From: Azoarcus sp. L1K30
GTDB taxonomy: Bacteria; Pseudomonadota; Gammaproteobacteria; Burkholderiales; Rhodocyclaceae
NCBI RefSeq assembly: GCF_018122735.1
Contig: NZ_JAGRRD010000001.1
Span: 4,431,218 to 4,495,217, forward strand
Reading direction: 5' to 3'
Length of the DNA stretch: 64,000 nucleotides
The notes under the pieces were generated by a model. That model was not told the origin of the DNA and did not search any database. It was given only the letters and a program-made list of their open reading frames with translations. Shown here one piece after another: positions 55,224-62,457 of this stretch. The translations under genes and the position numbers were made by a program. Positions within the stretch are counted from its first letter, which is position 1. Each line of letters starts with the position of its first letter.

Positions 55224-56965
55224 CCGCGCAGGCGTCCGACGACATGCGCTACGACGTCGGCAGGCGCGAACTTGAGCTGTTCGCCGATCCGGCGTTCCTG
55301 ATACTCGACTACGCCTTCCTTGAGCCCGCGATCGCCGACCGTGACCCGGTGCGGAACGCCAATGAGCTCCCAGTCGGCAAACATCACTCCCGGGCGCTCG
55401 TCGCGATCGTCGAGGATGACATCGATGCCGGCCTTCCTGAGCGCTTCATACAGTTTGCCGGCTTCGTCGCGGACGAGTTCGGACTTGCCCCAGCCTACGC
55501 CGCAGATCACGACTTCGAACGGCGCGATGGCGGCTGGCCAGATGATCCCCTTGTCATCGTGGTTCTGCTCGATGGCGGCGCCGACGATACGGGTCACGCC
55601 GATACCGTAACAGCCCATCTCGAAGTGCTTCGGTTTGCCGTCGATGTCCAGGAAGGTGGCGTTCATCGACTTCGAGTACTTGTTGCCGAGATAGAATACG
55701 TGGCCGACTTCGATGCCGCGCTGGATGGCCAGAACGCCCTTGCGGTCGGGCGAAGGGTCGCCTTCGATGACGTTTCGCAGGTCGGCGACGAGGTCAGGCT
55801 CGGGGAGGTCTCGTGCCCAATTGACACCGGTGTAGTGGAAATCCTCCGCATTGGCGCCACACACGAAATCGGCCATGTTGGCCACCGTGCGATCGGCAAC
55901 GATGCGCACCGGCTTGCGTAGCCCGATCGGGCCGAGGTAGCCGGGCTTGCAGCCGAAATGCTCGATGATTTCGGCTTCGGTCGCGAAGCGGAAGCCATTC
56001 TTCAGACCTTCGATCTTGCCCGCCTTGACCTCGTTGAGATCGTGATCCCCCCGCACCAGCAGCAGCCATACGGTGCTCTTGATGATCTTGCCGTTGTCGT
56101 CGGCTTCGTCGGTGGCGAGTACCAGCGACTTGACCGTTGTATGCAACGCAATACCAAGCAGATCGGCTACGTCGGCACAGGTCGCCTTGCCCGGTGTTGG
56201 CGTTTTTTCGAGGGCTGAAGTCGGGGTGCCGCGGGTTGCGATCAGCGGCAGCGCTTCGGCAAGTTCGATGTTCGCGGCGTAGTCGGAATCCGGGCAATAG
56301 ACGATGGCATCCTCGCCGGTGTCCGCGATGACCTGGAATTCGTGTGAGCGGTCGCCGCCAATGGCGCCGGTATCTGCTGCGACTGCACGGTAGGCGAGGC
56401 CGATGCGGTCGAAAATCCGGCCGTACGCGGCGTACATTGCGTCGTAGCTGCGGCCCGCGGCTTCAACGTCGCGGTCGAACGAGTAGCCATCCTTCATGAC
56501 GAACTCGCGCCCCCGCATCACGCCGAAGCGCGGACGGCGCTCGTCGCGGAACTTGGTCTGGATCTGATAGAAATTCTTCGGCAACTGGCGGTAGCTCTTG
56601 AGCTCCTGCCGGGCAATGTCGGTGACGACTTCTTCGGAGGTAGGCTGCATCGCGAAGTCGCGATCATGGCGATCCTTGATGCGCAGCATCTCCGGGCCCA
56701 TCTTGTCCCAGCGGCCGGTCTCCTGCCACAGTTCTGCCGGTTGCACCAGCGGCATGACCAGTTCCATGGCACCCGCGCGATCGAGTTCGTCGCGAATGAT
56801 CGCCTCCACCTTGCGAATCGAGCGCAGCCCCATCGGCATGTAGTTGTAGATGCCCGCCGCGACCTTGCGGATCATGCCGGCGCGCAGCATCAATTTCTGG
56901 CTGACGACTTCCGCGTCCGAGGGGGCTTCCTTGAGAGTGAACAGGTGAAACTGGCTGGCGCGCAT
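55220..56965 (-). CDS. proS: Proline--tRNA ligase
   Basis: ProRS of the bacterial type with an insertion editing domain: 581 residues (E. coli 572). The class II core begins with [27 protein letters not shown]; the INS editing domain lies at about residues 225-400; the anticodon domain has [15 protein letters not shown] near the C-terminus. The [20 protein letters not shown] block is motif 3. Start at MRASQFHLF: the longer frame adds a basic, non-homologous segment. The transglycosylase gene follows with overlap, and rppH is divergent. Confidence 0.95.
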   Translation of the reverse strand: MRASQFHLFTLKEAPSDAEVVSQKLMLRAGMIRKVAAGIYNYMPMGLRSIRKVEAIIRDELDRAGAMELVMPLVQPAELWQETGRWDKMGPEMLRIKDRHDRDFAMQPTSEEVVTDIARQELKSYRQLPKNFYQIQTKFRDERRPRFGVMRGREFVMKDGYSFDRDVEAAGRSYDAMYAAYGRIFDRIGLAYRAVAADTGAIGGDRSHEFQVIADTGEDAIVYCPDSDYAANIELAEALPLIATRGTPTSALEKTPTPGKATCADVADLLGIALHTTVKSLVLATDEADDNGKIIKSTVWLLLVRGDHDLNEVKAGKIEGLKNGFRFATEAEIIEHFGCKPGYLGPIGLRKPVRIVADRTVANMADFVCGANAEDFHYTGVNWARDLPEPDLVADLRNVIEGDPSPDRKGVLAIQRGIEVGHVFYLGNKYSKSMNATFLDIDGKPKHFEMGCYGIGVTRIVGAAIEQNHDDKGIIWPAAIAPFEVVICGVGWGKSELVRDEAGKLYEALRKAGIDVILDDRDERPGVMFADWELIGVPHRVTVGDRGLKEGVVEYQERRIGEQLKFAPADVVAHVVGRLRG

Positions 56966-57136
56966 GGAGGTTGGGCTGAAAAGTGATGTCGAATTTCGGG
57001 ATTCTAGCGTATGCCGCCACCGGGATGCGGTCGCATGCACAAGCGGTTTGGGGGAAACCGCACAGCGGGCGTGCTTTCAAAGTCGTCGCAAGTGTGGAAA
57101 AATCCGTCACAACCAAGCGAATTTGAAGGTTTGATC

Positions 57137-57691
57137 ATGCTCGATCGTGAAGGCTACCGCCCGAACGTCGGCATCATCCTTGTCAACACGCGCAATGAAG
57201 TGTTTTGGGGTAAACGCATCCGTGAACACTCCTGGCAGTTTCCTCAAGGTGGCATCAAGCACGGCGAAACGCCGGAGCAGGCCATGTACCGGGAGCTGTT
57301 CGAGGAGGTCGGTTTGCGCCCAGAGCACGTCAGGATTCTCGGCCGCACGCGCGGCTGGTTGCGCTATGACGTTCCCAAGCACTGGATCAAGCGGGAATGG
57401 CGCAACACCTATCGCGGACAGAAACAGATCTGGTTTCTGCTGCGACTGGTTGGGCGTGACTCGGATGTATGCCTGCGCGCCAGTAGTCATCCGGAGTTCG
57501 ACGCATGGCGTTGGAATGATTTCTGGGTCCCGCTCGATGCAGTCATCGAGTTCAAGCGTCAGGTCTATCAACTGGCGCTGACGGAATTGTCCAGATTGTT
57601 GTTCCGCGCCCGTGGCGGCGAGTTGCCGGATGCATACCGACTGGAAGAACACCCCCCTGATGAACGGGGGGACCGTGATTCGTCTACCTGA
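57137..57691 (+). CDS. rppH: RNA pyrophosphohydrolase RppH
   Basis: RppH removes pyrophosphate from the 5' end of mRNA to start decay. The 184 residues match the E. coli protein (176). [24 protein letters not shown] is the start block, and [20 protein letters not shown] is the Nudix box with [19 protein letters not shown] and the C-terminal tail follow. The ATG at 57137 is chosen over an upstream start since homology begins at [10 protein letters not shown]. The next gene follows after about 24 bases in the same direction. Confidence 0.93.
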   Translation: MLDREGYRPNVGIILVNTRNEVFWGKRIREHSWQFPQGGIKHGETPEQAMYRELFEEVGLRPEHVRILGRTRGWLRYDVPKHWIKREWRNTYRGQKQIWFLLRLVGRDSDVCLRASSHPEFDAWRWNDFWVPLDAVIEFKRQVYQLALTELSRLLFRARGGELPDAYRLEEHPPDERGDRDSST

Positions 57692-57714
57692 TTGATGCTG
57701 GGCAGCATTGCCTG

Positions 57715-58281
57715 GTGTTGGGAGTCTTTGTGTTGAGTCTGCCATTCATGCCCCAAGTGCCGGCCGTGCGGCTGGCACCCGTATTGATGGCCCTTTTGTT
57801 CGGCGCTCCTGCATTTGCAGAGGGTTTTCTGAGTGCGCCCCGCGAAGCCTGGGTTGAGGGTGAGGTGAAGCTGCCGGCGGCGCCCTCCGAGTCATCGCTG
57901 ACGGAGTTCTTCGTGAGTTCGGCGTCGCCGAACCGCTTCCTGATAGACCGCAATACGCTCCGGGTGGATCCGGATGACGTGGTGCGTTATGTGCTTGTCG
58001 TGCGTACGCCGGGCGGTGCCGAGAACGTCACTTTCGAGGGCATTCGGTGTGATGCCGGCGCGCGCCGCATCTATGCCAGCGGACGCAAGGGCGGGGAGTG
58101 GGCGCCCCTCAAGAACAGTGAATGGGTGCCCATTTCGTACAACACCTATAATCGTCCGCGCGCAGCGCTTGCGATAGAGGTGTTCTGTGATGGCCCCGTG
58201 GCGCCGAGAGGTCGGGAGGAGATCTTGCGCAGGCTCGACGGGCTCTACGATCCGGCAGACTTTCGCCAGAAGGACAGATAG
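57715..58281 (+). CDS. CNP1-like family exported protein
   Basis: A protein of up to 188 residues of the CNP1-like family, with a signal peptide ([18 protein letters not shown]) and the family core [28 protein letters not shown]1 was first reported as a cryptic neisserial protein; its role is unknown. Start choice is unclear: the GTG at 57715, a TTG at 57733 or the ATG at 57748; the last gives the cleanest signal peptide. The stop overlaps the coq7 start by one base. The rppH-CNP1-coq7 cluster is typical of the Rhodocyclales. Confidence 0.85.
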   Translation: MLGVFVLSLPFMPQVPAVRLAPVLMALLFGAPAFAEGFLSAPREAWVEGEVKLPAAPSESSLTEFFVSSASPNRFLIDRNTLRVDPDDVVRYVLVVRTPGGAENVTFEGIRCDAGARRIYASGRKGGEWAPLKNSEWVPISYNTYNRPRAALAIEVFCDGPVAPRGREEILRRLDGLYDPADFRQKDR

Positions 58282-58901
58282 TGATCGATCAGGCAATCAT
58301 CCAGTTCGACAAGGCGCTGCGTACGGTGTTCGCACCTGCGCTGACGGTCAGGCCGGTCCCGGGCAACGACCTGCCCGATGCGCCGCTGGACGACAAGGAA
58401 AAGCGGCATGCGGCCGCGTTGATGCGGGTCAATCACTGCGGCGAGATCTGTGCCCAGGCGCTTTACCAGGGGCAGGCGCTGATGTCGAAGGATGCAGGGA
58501 TTCGTAAGGCGCTCGAAGGTGCTTCGCATGAGGAGACCGAGCATTTGGCCTGGACCGAGCAGCGAATTTCGGAGCTGGGCGGGCGCAAAAGCCTGCTCAA
58601 TCCGCTGTGGTATGGCAGTTCGCTCGCTGTCGGCATGCTGGCGGGCCGCTTTGGCGATCGCTGGAATCTGGGCTTCCTGGCCGAAACCGAGCGTCAGGTC
58701 GAGGCTCACCTGCATGGCCATCTGGAGAAACTGCCCGCGGCGGATCGCAAGTCGCGCGCGATCGTCATGCAGATGAAGGAGGACGAAATCAGCCATGCGA
58801 ACACGGCTGTCAGGCTTGGTGCGAGCGATCTTCCGGTGCCGGTCAAAAAAGTGATGAGGCTGGTGTCGAAGTTGATGACCGGTACTGCCTATCATATTTG
58901 A
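58281..58901 (+). CDS. coq7: Demethoxyubiquinone hydroxylase
   Basis: A di-iron hydroxylase that adds the last hydroxyl in ubiquinone synthesis. The 206-residue length and the iron-binding motifs agree: [39 protein letters not shown] and [12 protein letters not shown], giving the paired ExxH ligands. The start is a GTG overlapping the CNP1 stop. The Coq7-type enzyme, not UbiF, is common in Betaproteobacteria. A 17-base hairpin (58907-58923) follows, before the convergent OsmC gene. Confidence 0.94.
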   Translation: MIDQAIIQFDKALRTVFAPALTVRPVPGNDLPDAPLDDKEKRHAAALMRVNHCGEICAQALYQGQALMSKDAGIRKALEGASHEETEHLAWTEQRISELGGRKSLLNPLWYGSSLAVGMLAGRFGDRWNLGFLAETERQVEAHLHGHLEKLPAADRKSRAIVMQMKEDEISHANTAVRLGASDLPVPVKKVMRLVSKLMTGTAYHI

Positions 58902-58936
58902 CTGACCGGGTGCGCGGCACCCGTCGTTGGAAGGGA

Positions 58937-59356
58937 TCAATCCACTTTCACAATCGTCCACTCGTGGGTGATGTCGGCGGTCTTGGCCAGCATGATCGAA
59001 GCCGAGCAGTATTTCTCCGCCGAAAGGTGGATGGCGCGTTCTACGCTTTCGGGTTTCAGGTTCTTGCCGGTCACGGTGTAGTGGAAGCGTATGCGGGTAA
59101 ATACCTTCGGGTCTGTATCCGCGCGATCGGCTTCCAGTCGCACTGAGCAGTCTCGAACGTCCTGGCGTCCGCGTTTGAGAATCAGTACGACGTCAAACGC
59201 CGTGCAGCCGCCGGCGCCCGCGAGCAGCAGTTCCATCGGTCTCGGTGCGAGATTGCGCCCGCCCGCCTCGGGTGCGCCGTCCATGGTAACGAGGTGACCA
59301 CTGCCGGTTTCGGCCATGAAGCTCATGCCGTCGATCCACTTGATGGTGCATTCCAT
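58937..59356 (-). CDS. OsmC family protein
   Basis: A 139-residue member of the OsmC/Ohr fold, in the YhfA-like branch. ELLLAGAGGCTAFDVVLILKR holds the first Cys and SAEKYCSASIMLA the second Cys, the pair used in peroxide reduction in Ohr. YhfA-type members have no assigned substrate. Start ATG at 59356. It is convergent with coq7 and preceded by a long AT-rich region that may contain its promoter and other sites. Confidence 0.88.
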   Translation of the reverse strand: MECTIKWIDGMSFMAETGSGHLVTMDGAPEAGGRNLAPRPMELLLAGAGGCTAFDVVLILKRGRQDVRDCSVRLEADRADTDPKVFTRIRFHYTVTGKNLKPESVERAIHLSAEKYCSASIMLAKTADITHEWTIVKVD

Positions 59357-59465
59357 GCGCTGTTTTCTCCTGTACGTCAGTTCTGTTTGGCCGCTCTGGT
59401 CCGGGCGGGTAGGAACGGGATTTTACCGAAGTCGCTCCTTGGGAGCAGATACTCGTCCAAGTGTT

Positions 59466-59626
59466 TTGCTGCGATGCAATATCTATGTATCAATTGGTGT
59501 CTTTTATGTGTGTGAAAACACCATGTTTTCTGAAGATGAATTCATTAAAAATCTTTAAAAACATATAATTGATGCTTTATAAGCATAATTGATTATGCAA
59601 TCAAAACATTTTGTGTGCAATGCACA
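59466..59626. promoter_or_regulatory. AT-rich region with four dyads and a promoter-like box
   Basis: A conspicuous AT-rich block in a GC-rich chromosome. It holds TTGCTGCGATGCAA (59466-59479), ATGCTTTATAAGCAT (59572-59586), TTGATTATGCAATCAA (59589-59604) and TGTGCAATGCACA (59614-59626), all with small perfect arms. A TATAAT (59564-59569) has a weak TTCATT 17 bases upstream. TGC/GCA dyads of this type resemble operators I recall in front of phasin genes, but no phasin gene is present. Confidence 0.45.
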
Positions 59627-59782
59627 AAAAATCGCTTGCCCGTGGAGGGTGGTTTCCGGATAATTCACCTCAGTCGGATCGGTATTGCACTGCATGAGTG
59701 GTCGCCGGTCCAAGCGGTGTCTCCTCCACCCTCCTCCTTTGGTGTGGATTTAACGCAGTCCCTCAGGGGCTGCGTTTTTTTT
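59576..59782 (+). ncRNA. Candidate small RNA upstream of rplM
   Basis: A transcript from the TATAAT at 59564-59569 would begin near 59576 and end at the strong terminator at 59752-59782, about 205 bases with no convincing reading frame. GGAGGGTGG (59644-59652) can pair perfectly with CCACCCTCC (59726-59734), giving a 9-bp closing helix around 73 bases. I do not recognise it as a known RNA family (not SRP RNA, 6S or tmRNA by eye). Confidence 0.35.
59752..59782 (+). terminator. Strong terminator upstream of the rplM promoter
   Basis: AACGCAGTCCC pairs with GGGGCTGCGTT (one T-G pair) around TCA, followed by a run of eight T (59775-59782). It implies a transcript ending here that is not explained by an annotated gene on the plus strand. 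Confidence 0.9.
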
Positions 59783-59826
59783 GCTCGGTCCTGGATCTTG
59801 TGCCGGATTTCTTTCATGCTCGCTCA

Positions 59827-59856
59827 TTGACACGGGGGGCTGTATGGGTCTATGAT
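59827..59856 (+). promoter_or_regulatory. Promoter of the rplM-rpsI operon
   Basis: TTGACA (59827-59832) is perfect; TATGAT (59851-59856) matches five of six bases at an 18-base spacing. The transcript would start near 59863, giving a leader of about 50 bases before rplM. It is the best sigma-70 type promoter seen in the window. Confidence 0.8.
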
Positions 59857-59912
59857 TTCGAGCTTTCCGTTTGGTGGCCGGCACGCTAGGCCTGACAAGA
59901 TCGAGGTTTCAA

Positions 59913-60341
59913 ATGAAAACGTTTTCTGCCAAGCCGCATGAAGTACAGCGCGACTGGTTCGTTGTCGACGGCACGGACAAGGTGCTTGGCCGTCTTGCTT
60001 CCGAAGTGGCCCGCCGCCTGCGTGGCAAGCATAAGTCCATCTACACGCCGCACATCGATACCGGTGATTTCATTGTCGTCGTGAATGTCGAAAAGCTGCG
60101 CGTGACCGGCAACAAGGCGCTGGACAAGAAGTATTATCGCCACTCCGGCTACCCGGGCGGTATCTACGAGACCAACTTCACCAAGCTGCAGCAGCGCTTT
60201 CCCGAGCGCGTGCTGGAAAAGGCCGTGAAAGGCATGCTGCCGAAGGGTCCGCTGGGTTATGCCATGCTGAAGAAGCTGAAGTGCTATGCCGGTGCCGAGC
60301 ACCCGCATGCCGCCCAGCAGCCGAAAGTTCTCGAGATCTGA
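59913..60341 (+). CDS. rplM: 50S ribosomal protein L13
   Basis: A 142-residue ribosomal protein, equal in length to E. coli L13. [21 protein letters not shown], with the [17 protein letters not shown] block and [18 protein letters not shown], is diagnostic. The start has GAGGT upstream, while the longer open frame (from 59871) is not real. In E. coli L13 can regulate its own operon through the mRNA leader; a leader of about 50 bases is present here. rpsI follows by 11 bases. Confidence 0.97.
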   Translation: MKTFSAKPHEVQRDWFVVDGTDKVLGRLASEVARRLRGKHKSIYTPHIDTGDFIVVVNVEKLRVTGNKALDKKYYRHSGYPGGIYETNFTKLQQRFPERVLEKAVKGMLPKGPLGYAMLKKLKCYAGAEHPHAAQQPKVLEI

Positions 60342-60352
60342 AGGAGCCATAA

Positions 60353-60745
60353 ATGGCTGTGACTTACAACTATGGTACCGGTCGCCGCAAGACCGCGGTC
60401 GCCCGTGTATTCATCAAGCCGGGCTCCGGCAACATCGTCGTCAATGGCAAGCCGGTTGACGAGTTCTTTTCCCGTGAAACCGGTCGCATGATCGTCCGTC
60501 AGCCGCTGGTTCTGACCGGCAATGAAGGCCGTTTCGACATCATGGTGAACGTGGTCGGCGGTGGCGAATCCGGTCAGGCCGGTGCAGTGCGTCACGGCAT
60601 CACGCGTGCGCTGATCGACTACAGTGCCGATCTGAAGCCGGATCTGCGCTCCGCCGGGCTGGTTACGCGCGATGCGCGTGAGGTCGAGCGTAAGAAGGTT
60701 GGTCTGCGCAAGGCTCGTCGCGCAAAGCAGTTCTCCAAGCGCTGA
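60353..60745 (+). CDS. rpsI: 30S ribosomal protein S9
   Basis: A 130-residue ribosomal protein of standard length. [20 protein letters not shown] is the N-terminal block, and the strongly basic C-terminus ending [11 protein letters not shown] contacts the P-site tRNA. GAAGGAG precedes the start. Terminator follows 19 bases after the stop. Confidence 0.97.
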   Translation: MAVTYNYGTGRRKTAVARVFIKPGSGNIVVNGKPVDEFFSRETGRMIVRQPLVLTGNEGRFDIMVNVVGGGESGQAGAVRHGITRALIDYSADLKPDLRSAGLVTRDAREVERKKVGLRKARRAKQFSKR

Positions 60746-60763
60746 TCGAGTCCCGCGTACCGC

Positions 60764-60792
60764 AAAAGGCCGTCCTGTTGGGCGGCCTTTTT
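60764..60792 (+). terminator. Terminator after rpsI
   Basis: AAGGCCGTCC pairs with GGGCGGCCTT (one T-G pair) around TGTT, followed by five T (60788-60792). It closes the rplM-rpsI operon. Confidence 0.88.
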
Positions 60793-60860
60793 GCGTGCAC
60801 GTGCTGCGCTGCGTGTTTCGACGGCTGCGCTCGGGCTGGTTCGGCTGTAGTCGAGTCGAT

Positions 60861-62060
60861 TCAGGCCAGTCTTTGGTATCCGCCTTCCACCCCGTGCGGC
60901 GCGAGCACGATCTGCCAGAGTTGATTGCTGCGTGCCCGAAACGTGCCTGCGCACGCCAGCAGGTAATAGCGCCACATGCGGTGGAAGCGTTCGTCATAGT
61001 GTTCGGCAAGCCTTGGCCAGCCGGCCTCGAAACGGGCGTGCCATGCCATGAGCGTGCGATCGTAGTCGGCGCCGAAATTGTGCACATCCTCGATGATGAA
61101 CGCGTGTTCGGTTGCGTCCGCGATCTGGCCGAGCGAGGGAAGATCGCCATTGGGGAAGATGTAGCGGTCGATCCAGGGGTCGGTCGGACTGTGCCGTCTG
61201 TTCTTGCCAATGGTATGGAGCAGAAAGAGGCCGTCGTCGGTCAGGCTGCGACGGGCGGTGTCGAAGAATGCTCGATAGTTCTTGTGGCCGACGTGTTCGA
61301 ACATGCCTACCGATGCGATGCGATCGAAGCGTTCTTCGCCCTGCGGGTTGAAATCGCGATAGTCCTGGAGGCGGAACTCGACATCATACCCGGCGCAGCG
61401 GGTGCGCCCCCATTCCGCCTGAGCGCTCGATATGGTGATGCCTACGGTGCGCACGCCGAAATGCTCGGCGGCGAACTTCATCAGGCTGCCCCAGCCGCAG
61501 CCGATATCGAGCAGTCGCATGCCCGGGCGGAGGCCGAGCTTGCGGCAGATGAGATCCAGTTTTGCATGCTGGGCTTCGTCCAGCGTCGTGGCGGTGGCCC
61601 AATAGGCGCATGTGTAAGCCATGTGCCGGTCGAGCATGGTTTCGAACAGCGTGTTGCCGATGTCGTAATGTCGCTTGCCGACATGCCAGGCTCTGCGCGC
61701 ATTCTGCAGGTTCAGCAGGCGGGCGCGGATGCCCTGCAGCACCAATGCGCCGACGCCGACACGTTCGTCCAGGCGCGCACGCAGGATCCGATTGATGAAT
61801 TCGTCGAGTTGGGCGCAGTCCCACCAGCCGTCCATGTAGCTCTCGCCCAGTCCGAGACTGCCGCGGGAGAGAATGCGCGCCGCGGTATCGGGGTGGTGTA
61901 TGACCATGTCCCACCGTCGAGTTCCATCCACGGCGATGTCCGCCTCCGCGAGCAGTCTGGTGAGCGTTCTCCTTTCGCTGTCGTTCGGGCTGGGGCGCGG
62001 CGTGCGAAAACGAGGATGGCGATGTTCCGGCAATGTCCCGGGTTGCGGTGCGTACTCCAT
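60861..62060 (-). CDS. cfa: Cyclopropane-fatty-acyl-phospholipid synthase family
   Basis: A 399-residue SAM-dependent methyltransferase of the Cfa family. The N-terminal domain carries LGESYMDGWWDCAQLDEF, and the catalytic domain the SAM motif LLDIGCGWGSL, with KRHYDIGNTLFETML before it and EHVGHKNYRAFF as the bicarbonate-site region. It converts unsaturated fatty acyl chains of membrane lipids to cyclopropane forms. The ATG at 62060 has GGGGAGA upstream and is preferred to the 427-residue version, which adds a helical 28-residue extension from another possible small gene. It is convergent with rpsI. Confidence 0.9.
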   Translation of the reverse strand: MEYAPQPGTLPEHRHPRFRTPRPSPNDSERRTLTRLLAEADIAVDGTRRWDMVIHHPDTAARILSRGSLGLGESYMDGWWDCAQLDEFINRILRARLDERVGVGALVLQGIRARLLNLQNARRAWHVGKRHYDIGNTLFETMLDRHMAYTCAYWATATTLDEAQHAKLDLICRKLGLRPGMRLLDIGCGWGSLMKFAAEHFGVRTVGITISSAQAEWGRTRCAGYDVEFRLQDYRDFNPQGEERFDRIASVGMFEHVGHKNYRAFFDTARRSLTDDGLFLLHTIGKNRRHSPTDPWIDRYIFPNGDLPSLGQIADATEHAFIIEDVHNFGADYDRTLMAWHARFEAGWPRLAEHYDERFHRMWRYYLLACAGTFRARSNQLWQIVLAPHGVEGGYQRLA

Positions 62061-62189
62061 TCTTGTCTCCCCTGCGCGGTTTGCGTAACGGGCCTCTTCA
62101 AGCATAGCCTGCGTCTGGAGGGTGGCCAGTGTCTGCTCGCACACTCGCTGCAGGGCGCCGAGTCGGTGTTAGCTCCCCGAATGCGCGAA

Positions 62190-62270
62190 TCAGATCGTGT
62201 GTGCGAACGCTGCACACACTTCGCGCAGGGTTTCCAGCAGTGCCTCGAGATGCGAGTTCGTGCGCGGCAT
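62190..62270 (-). CDS. Possible 26-residue ORF, perhaps a decayed gene, upstream of cfa
   Basis: The ATG at 62270 has AAGGA eight bases upstream on the minus strand. The product MPRTNSHLEALLETLREVCA (first 20 residues) has a helical character and then stops at TGA. The next frame over continues open with helical sequence, and deletion of two bases in a CACACA run would join them. It may be a real small gene, a leader peptide or a remnant broken by a slip. No homologue is recognised. Confidence 0.25.
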   Translation of the reverse strand: MPRTNSHLEALLETLREVCAAFAHTI

Positions 62271-62440
62271 GGTCGGTGTCCTTCTGTGAATCGTGGTTTC
62301 AGCATAGGCAAATCGGGCGAATGGCTCCAATGCATTGACAGTATGGTCGGGATTGCTTTCCTCAATGAAATGTCAGGTCGTCGGCGGCCGGTCTTTCATC
62401 GCTGATGGGCCACACCAGGACGGGATTGAACCGACGCCTC

Positions 62441-62449
62441 TGATAGAAT
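62441..62449 (+). promoter_or_regulatory. Extended -10 promoter element at the dnaX start
   Basis: TGATAGAAT fits the extended -10 pattern TGnTATAAT with one mismatch. It ends eight bases before the ATG, so transcription would begin within about one or two bases of the start codon. No ribosome site is visible before the ATG and no -35 is clear. Confidence 0.4.
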
Positions 62450-62457
62450 CGCTGCTC

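Noticed and set aside
62280..62457. SRP (4.5S) RNA gene, often near dnaX in other bacteria
   Set aside because: The conserved GGAAGCAGCC-type loop sequence is not present in this interval.
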